Shown piece by piece: positions 59,994-64,000 of a stretch of DNA of 64,000 nt (position 1 is the stretch's first letter; each line of letters starts with the position of its first letter). The position numbers and the translations under genes are program-made. The stretch is taken from the NCBI GenBank assembly GCA_001789205.1, contig MFYT01000005.1, positions 12,481 to 76,480 on the forward strand, read 5' to 3'. The DNA comes from Candidatus Raymondbacteria bacterium RIFOXYA2_FULL_49_16. Lineage in GTDB: Bacteria > Fibrobacterota > OXYB2-FULL-49-7 > XYB2-FULL-49-35. A model generated the notes under the pieces. That model saw only the letters and a list, made by a program, of their open reading frames with translations, had not been told where the DNA came from and searched no databases.

Positions 59994-61191
59994 GGTCGCT
60001 ATCTTCCCGAGCCGCTTCGATCAGCCGCCGCTCTTTCTCGACTTCCAGCCGGAGCTGTTCCTCCGAAGGCAGGCAGATCATGTATTTGGAGGCGAATATT
60101 TGTTTGCGGTCGTTCAACACCGAGTAGCGCGCCACGGTCTCGTTTTTCTCAGTACAGAGAATCAGGCCGATCGTCGGGTTATCATCCAGTGCGGTGAACA
60201 GGCCGTCGTACATCCGCACATAGCCGTCCATCTGCCCGACGTCCGCATGGGTCAACTCGTCGGCCTTGAGATCGATTAGGAGATAGAACTTGAGACGGCA
60301 GTGATAGAAGACCAGGTCAATAAAACGATCCTGCTCTTCGATGCGGATGTGCTTCTGCCGGGCGACAAAGGCAAAGCCGTTACCGAGCTCCAGCAGGAAG
60401 CGCTGCAAGTGATTTATAATGGCCCGCTCCAGGTCCGACTCGTGTAACGCCGCCACGTCCGGCAGTCCCAGGAACTCCAGCACATACGGGTTCTTCAATT
60501 CATCGGCTGCGGGCGAGGCGGCGACCGGCAGATTCCGGCCCTCCGCCAGCATCTTCCGCGGCCTGCGGCTCTTCAGGATGCGCTCGTAGTAGAGGGACCG
60601 AATTTGCCGCTCCAGCGTTCGCTTGTCCCATCCGCCGGCAACCGCCTCCCGTTCGTAGAAATCCCTCGCCTCGCGGTTATCCACCCGCATCAAGGCGCGG
60701 TAGTGCGACCAAGAGAGTTGCGGCGAAAATCCCTGCTGGAATTCGTCACCGGTTGGCCGACTTCTTTCCACAGACGCCAATTCTCTTCCCGTCGGGGAGA
60801 GTTTTACGCTCTTAACCAATTCCGTACCCGCTGGGTAGGGAATTTGCAGGGGCACCGATTCCGTACCCATTGGGTATGGAATTGTAATTCGTTCGCGATA
60901 AGCAAGATAGAATTTCCTGAACCACTGTAGATTAGCAACGGAAAACCCTTGTCCATACCGCTCGGTCAGTCGCGCCGAAAGATCCTCGATAACCTTTTCG
61001 CCGTACTTAGCTCGGTCCTTGCCGCCCTGAAGCGCCTGCACGATCTCCCGGCCTATCAGCCAGTAGGACAGCACCATGTTCGTGTTGACCGCCCGGACCA
61101 CGTTGCCGCGCGCCCGTTCGAGGATCGAAACGATGCGGTCGAAAAGCGCATCCGGTTTTTTCGCAGGGACTTTGCTCTTTGGCTTACTCAT
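59986..61191 (-). CDS. DUF1016/YhcG-type PDDEXK nuclease
   Basis: 401-aa protein of the YhcG/DUF1016 family. The N-terminal part has [20 protein letters not shown] and [19 protein letters not shown]; the C-terminal nuclease domain has [20 protein letters not shown] followed by [20 protein letters not shown], containing the Asp and D/E-x-K core (with Asp-Leu-Lys). Between them, at about residues 103-155, an unusual repeated segment ([40 protein letters not shown]) precedes [12 protein letters not shown]. It overlaps genes on both sides by 8 nt, so it is an integral member of the restriction-like operon. Confidence 0.88.
   Translation of the reverse strand: MSKPKSKVPAKKPDALFDRIVSILERARGNVVRAVNTNMVLSYWLIGREIVQALQGGKDRAKYGEKVIEDLSARLTERYGQGFSVANLQWFRKFYLAYRERITIPYPMGTESVPLQIPYPAGTELVKSVKLSPTGRELASVERSRPTGDEFQQGFSPQLSWSHYRALMRVDNREARDFYEREAVAGGWDKRTLERQIRSLYYERILKSRRPRKMLAEGRNLPVAASPAADELKNPYVLEFLGLPDVAALHESDLERAIINHLQRFLLELGNGFAFVARQKHIRIEEQDRFIDLVFYHCRLKFYLLIDLKADELTHADVGQMDGYVRMYDGLFTALDDNPTIGLILCTEKNETVARYSVLNDRKQIFASKYMICLPSEEQLRLEVEKERRLIEAAREDSDHE
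60739..60882. repeat. In-frame palindromic mini-repeats inside the DUF1016 gene
   Basis: Four related units of about 40 bp, each partly palindromic. The clearest are 60858-60882 (ATTCCGTACCC, ATT, GGGTATGGAAT) and 60818-60844 (AATTCCGTACCC, GCT, GGGTAGGGAATT); weaker ones are at 60779-60805 and near 60739-60765. In protein they give the repeating xPxGTE(L/S) units. The number of bases keeps the frame open. Confidence 0.7.
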
Positions 61192-62761
61192 CGCTTTTCT
61201 CCCCGTCTGCCTTCTCCCTCTCGGCAGGCATCGGGCGAACTATCTTCTCGATGAAGGTGATCTCACTCGCGGAGAGCGAATACTTCGCGTAGAGGTCCGT
61301 GTCTGTCCACTGCCTGGTCCAGTTCTGGATTGGTACGAAGGTATAGACCTTTCGGGTTGTGTCCTGCGATGGTTTGTGCAGGAGAATCAGGAGGCGAGTC
61401 AGTCGACAGGAAAGGTAGGACAAAACGCTTTCGGCCCGAGTTTTCGAATCGAACGGGCCAATGCACAGATACGTTTCCGAAGAGATGCTCCCCGGCTCCC
61501 CGACGAATGGTGTGCTGATGATCCTGTGAGGGTAGGTATCTCTGTTGCCAGTCCCCGGAGCGGCCCGGCCCACATAGACCTTCCACTTGTCGATGAGTTC
61601 AACGCCATTCGTGATAGAGTTTCTCGGGGTGTATCCCGTACCGCCGTTTTGATACACCAGCAAGTCACCGGCACGTTTAGCTGCCTTGCCCTTAAATGTT
61701 GTCTCTAGCCCGAACGGCTTTCTGGAACTAACCAGCCGGTCGAATCGTCTATTGTCAGGCAGAGACAGCGATTGCGATTCCCCACTCTCCACAGCAACTA
61801 CCTTCTTGAGGATCGACAGCCCATCATTGAATCGGATGAATACATCCACGCCCTCTTCAAGAAGCGGACGACAGGCTGTTGAGACAGGCCAGTCCTTGAA
61901 ATGGGTGGTCACTCGGCAGAGCCCGGGATTGTCCCTATCCCAGAGGAAGTAACAAACGCCACCCTTGAGGCCTACTCCAGGGAAGGCGTCCGATGCACAA
62001 AGATGATCGTCGATTGAGCGCAAGCAATTGTCAGTGAGCATTGACTCTCTGAACTCATCAAGCCCTTTTCCCCCTGCGAACCATCGGGAGGGAATTATCA
62101 TCGTCAAGTAGCGCGGCTTGAGTTTCTTGGCCTGCTCGACGAACAGATGATATAGCGGACGGGCGCTTTCGCCGAAGCCACCATCGCTCAACTGATACGG
62201 TGGATTGCTCACGATTACATCGAATTTCATATTGAAGATTTCCTCCGGTTTGTCGGTGTGTATGAATGAATAGGCGTGACTTTCCAGTTCACCGCCCCGC
62301 TTGTATTCCTCCTGGCTGGCCCCGCAAGAGGCGCAGCGGCCATTCTCCCAGGTGTGTTCGACCCGCTTGAAGCGGATATTACCCTGCGGATTGTCGAAGA
62401 CGCTGCAGACGGAATACTTGCCGTTGGCCGTCTTAGAGCAGTACACTGACCGGCGAGCAAGCAGAGAGGTCAGTTCCGTGATGGCGAGGCCATAAAGCTG
62501 GTTCTTGAATATGTGATTCATCCGCTTCTGGCGGTTGGGGATTTGTTTCTCCAATCCTTTGTCGAGGCGCTTGGCGATCTCGCGGAGAAACACTCCTGAC
62601 TTGCACCCCGGATCAAGAAACGTGGCCTTCTTGTCGCTCCAGAGTTTCGCCGGAAGCAGATCAAGAATAAGGTTCGCCAATTTTGGTGGCGTGAAGACTT
62701 CGTCACTGCTCAGATTAGCGATACAGGACAGCACGTCGGGATTGTAGTTACTGCTGAGCAT
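61184..62761 (-). CDS. N6-adenine DNA methyltransferase (Eco57I-like), large component
   Basis: 525 aa from the ATG at 62761, which overlaps the end of the upstream gene by 14 nt; the frame is open to 62830. SAM motif I is [19 protein letters not shown] after [18 protein letters not shown]; the catalytic motif IV is [18 protein letters not shown]. The protein also has zinc-ribbon-like Cys ([16 protein letters not shown]) and a C-terminal target-recognition-like region ([40 protein letters not shown]). It is the modification component of the operon, in front of the DUF1016 nuclease. Confidence 0.88.
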   Translation of the reverse strand: MLSSNYNPDVLSCIANLSSDEVFTPPKLANLILDLLPAKLWSDKKATFLDPGCKSGVFLREIAKRLDKGLEKQIPNRQKRMNHIFKNQLYGLAITELTSLLARRSVYCSKTANGKYSVCSVFDNPQGNIRFKRVEHTWENGRCASCGASQEEYKRGGELESHAYSFIHTDKPEEIFNMKFDVIVSNPPYQLSDGGFGESARPLYHLFVEQAKKLKPRYLTMIIPSRWFAGGKGLDEFRESMLTDNCLRSIDDHLCASDAFPGVGLKGGVCYFLWDRDNPGLCRVTTHFKDWPVSTACRPLLEEGVDVFIRFNDGLSILKKVVAVESGESQSLSLPDNRRFDRLVSSRKPFGLETTFKGKAAKRAGDLLVYQNGGTGYTPRNSITNGVELIDKWKVYVGRAAPGTGNRDTYPHRIISTPFVGEPGSISSETYLCIGPFDSKTRAESVLSYLSCRLTRLLILLHKPSQDTTRKVYTFVPIQNWTRQWTDTDLYAKYSLSASEITFIEKIVRPMPAEREKADGEKSDE

Positions 62762-63410
62762 CGGCGATCTCCATAAAATGTATTGGGGGGTATTCCTTCT
62801 TCGGCGTTGGAATGAACACATCCTCGCCAAGATCGGAGAAGAGCGGTAGCTCCTTCATGCCCTCATGAGCCAGCAATCCGTGAAACGTAAAATCTCTCCG
62901 CTTTAGCATATTGCCGTTGACCGGCGACCATTCTGGGAAAACAATCGGCACTCTTGGTTCATTCTTTGTTTTTAGGTCCAGTGCATCACCCCAGACTATG
63001 TTGCGCTCAAGGATGAATTTTACCGTTTTTCTGCATTTTTCCTTTGCCTGGCTTTTAAACAGAAGTGTGTAGACTCCGTCAAAGACTTCAAACACCCTTT
63101 CACGGCAATCTCGTACGTTATCCTCGAGTATGTCAATTCCGTATATCGAAGATACAGCCAAGACTGCATAACGCTCGAAATCCAGTTGCGACTTGCCGTA
63201 ACGCATCTCTACCACCGCCAGCTTCCGTTCCAGAATCACGGTCAGGAAGTTCCCATTGCCGCAAGCCGGTTCAAGGAAACGCGAGTCGATCCGCTCCGTC
63301 TCCTGTTTCACCAGATCGAGCATAGCGTTGACCTCGCGTTTCCCGGTCAACACTTCGCCGTGGTCTGCAACCCTTTTCTTCGATATTACTTGTTTTTCCT
63401 TACTTTGCAT
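62748..63410 (-). CDS. SAM-dependent methyltransferase-like partner protein
   Basis: 220 aa. [20 protein letters not shown] near residue 47 is a SAM-binding motif I, and [18 protein letters not shown] is motif II-like; [20 protein letters not shown] precedes it, as in N6-adenine methyltransferases. There is no NPPY motif, and the protein ends soon after, so it looks like a degenerate or regulatory methyltransferase half working with the large component that it overlaps by 14 nt. It is the first gene after the right direct repeat. Confidence 0.8.
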   Translation of the reverse strand: MQSKEKQVISKKRVADHGEVLTGKREVNAMLDLVKQETERIDSRFLEPACGNGNFLTVILERKLAVVEMRYGKSQLDFERYAVLAVSSIYGIDILEDNVRDCRERVFEVFDGVYTLLFKSQAKEKCRKTVKFILERNIVWGDALDLKTKNEPRVPIVFPEWSPVNGNMLKRRDFTFHGLLAHEGMKELPLFSDLGEDVFIPTPKKEYPPIHFMEIADAQQ

Positions 63411-63433
63411 TTTTTTATTTAAGGTCGTTTGGA

Positions 63434-63471
63434 ATTCTTAAACATTAAGGGCAAAAGTATCATAGCGTTTG
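63434..63471 (+). repeat. 38-bp imperfect direct repeat, right copy
   Basis: Matches 56516-56553 at 34 of 38 positions in the same orientation. It fills most of the 85-nt gap between the 143-aa gene and the methyltransferase pair, upstream of the latter. Its position beside a serine recombinase gene makes it a candidate recombination site, or a promoter/operator. Confidence 0.7.
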
Positions 63472-63495
63472 ACATTTTAGGCACTCCATGAAGCC

Positions 63496-63924
63496 TTATT
63501 TCCCTCCAAATGGCGGTTTTATCTTGCCCAAGAGAACATTCAGGCCGAGTTCCTCGTCACTCATACCAATAATTCTATTGATGGTTCCTTTCCTGAGCTC
63601 TTCTAACAACTCCAATACTTTTTTCGATTCATCGCGGAACCTGTTGTTGTCGGCTTCAAACTTATCTACCTGAACTCTTTGCCATTCGTTTAGCCCTTGC
63701 TGCCTCCATCGAGCTATCTGCCTTTCATGCCACGTTGTTTCTTCCATTTGGTCTTGGTATACCCTTACCCCGCGATCGATGATGGAATCATCCAACATGT
63801 GCGGCTTTTCTTTGGCCTCCATAAAAAGGGCATATTGTTCTAATGTATTGTTGATGCTCTCTAAAACCATGGATTCAAACATCAGTAGCTTGTCTATCGG
63901 ATACCAGTTTTGTTTTTCAGTCAC
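63496..63924 (-). CDS. Small coiled-coil protein between the recombinase and methyltransferase genes
   Basis: 142 aa from a GTG at 63924 with AAGGAG 10 nt upstream; a GTG at 63954 directly after the recombinase stop would add 10 residues. Not recognised. It is charged and helical, with a likely coiled coil at about 45-115 (TTWHERQIARWRQQGLNEWQ, RVQVDKFEADNNRFRDESKK). The conserved-looking N-terminus has YPIDKLLMFESMVLESINNT. Its place inside the operon suggests a structural or regulatory partner of the restriction-like system. Confidence 0.65.
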   Translation of the reverse strand: MTEKQNWYPIDKLLMFESMVLESINNTLEQYALFMEAKEKPHMLDDSIIDRGVRVYQDQMEETTWHERQIARWRQQGLNEWQRVQVDKFEADNNRFRDESKKVLELLEELRKGTINRIIGMSDEELGLNVLLGKIKPPFGGK

Positions 63925-63954
63925 CTTGTTGGTTCTCCTTGGTTCTTTGGTCAC

Positions 63955-64000
63955 CTAATTCACGTGCCGGTACAAAGTTGCTCTCGAAAGCCCAAGCGTC
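63955..64000 (-). CDS. Serine recombinase, C-terminal end only (cut by window edge)
   Basis: The last 14 codons read TLGLSRATLYRHVN-stop on the minus strand. This is the standard end of the helix-turn-helix of resolvase/invertase-type serine recombinases (compare SRATLYR in Hin and Gin). The TAG is directly next to a possible GTG start of the following gene. The rest of the gene is outside the window, so the assignment depends on this short motif. Confidence 0.65.
   Translation of the reverse strand, partial: TLGLSRATLYRHVN

Noticed and set aside
59115-60197. 360-aa plus-strand ORF spanning the helicase and DUF1016 genes
   Set aside because: It crosses two strongly supported minus-strand genes, and its translation has no conserved motifs.
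1-64000. CRISPR arrays, rRNA and tRNA genes
   Set aside because: No regularly spaced identical repeats and no recognisable rRNA or tRNA sequence were seen.

Overview
The window looks like chromosomal DNA of a Gram-negative bacterium of the FCB group, most plausibly a member of the Fibrobacterota or a related lineage. Two secreted proteins end in type IX (Por) secretion-type sorting tails (3001 aa and 445 aa), there is a Big_5-type lipoprotein, a BamA/TamA-like Omp85 protein, a cyclophilin lipoprotein and a giant Ig-repeat surface protein. The phylum call is inference from protein style only; no rRNA, tRNA or CRISPR array was seen.

Layout. 1-5276 (all minus) is a housekeeping run: cyclophilin, Mur ligase, L,D-transpeptidase, thymidylate kinase, STAS protein and Big_5 lipoprotein. 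5394-13882 is an AT-richer accessory array in which every gene is on the minus strand: a methyltransferase remnant with a PaeR7I/XhoI-type endonuclease, an ankyrin protein, a DinD/BRO-N protein with an unknown membrane-anchored protein, a RhuM protein with a small protein, and an Mrr endonuclease with a small protein. The units are separated by long imperfect hairpins that have the architecture of integron attC sites. Each of the two sub-arrays is headed by a copy of the same ~400-bp leader with a conserved TTGACA-18-TAC(A/T)TT promoter pointing into the cassettes. No integrase is present; a divergent 104-aa membrane protein gene (intact at 14067, truncated at 10595) sits where intI would be.

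14067-29025 holds the membrane protein and DUF486 pair, a CapA-like phosphatase, the 3001-aa surface protein with a CsgG-like partner, a leucine-rich-repeat protein, tgt and a PIN-domain pair. 29110-38498 is a type I restriction-modification operon (half-HsdS, HsdM, HsdS, HsdR, M48 peptidase) interrupted by a nucleotidyltransferase/winged-helix module with its own inverted-repeat operator and an Abi-like fragment. 38668-55093 is largely metabolic and envelope: MFS transporter, PfkB kinase, alpha/beta hydrolase flanked by a 160-bp duplication of the pfkB end, an Asn-rich protein, transketolase, HAD and PHP enzymes, then a GAF-SpoIIE phosphatase followed by three exported/outer-membrane proteins.

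55184-64000 is a second defence region: a HigBA-like module with a third gene, a SWIB protein, then a minus-strand operon reading serine recombinase (cut by the window end), small coiled-coil protein, two methyltransferase-type proteins, a DUF1016/PDDEXK nuclease and a GIY-YIG-like/SF2 helicase. A 38-bp imperfect direct repeat lies at 56516 and 63434 around most of this operon. The most interesting material is the integrase-less cassette array and this recombinase-linked restriction-like operon.
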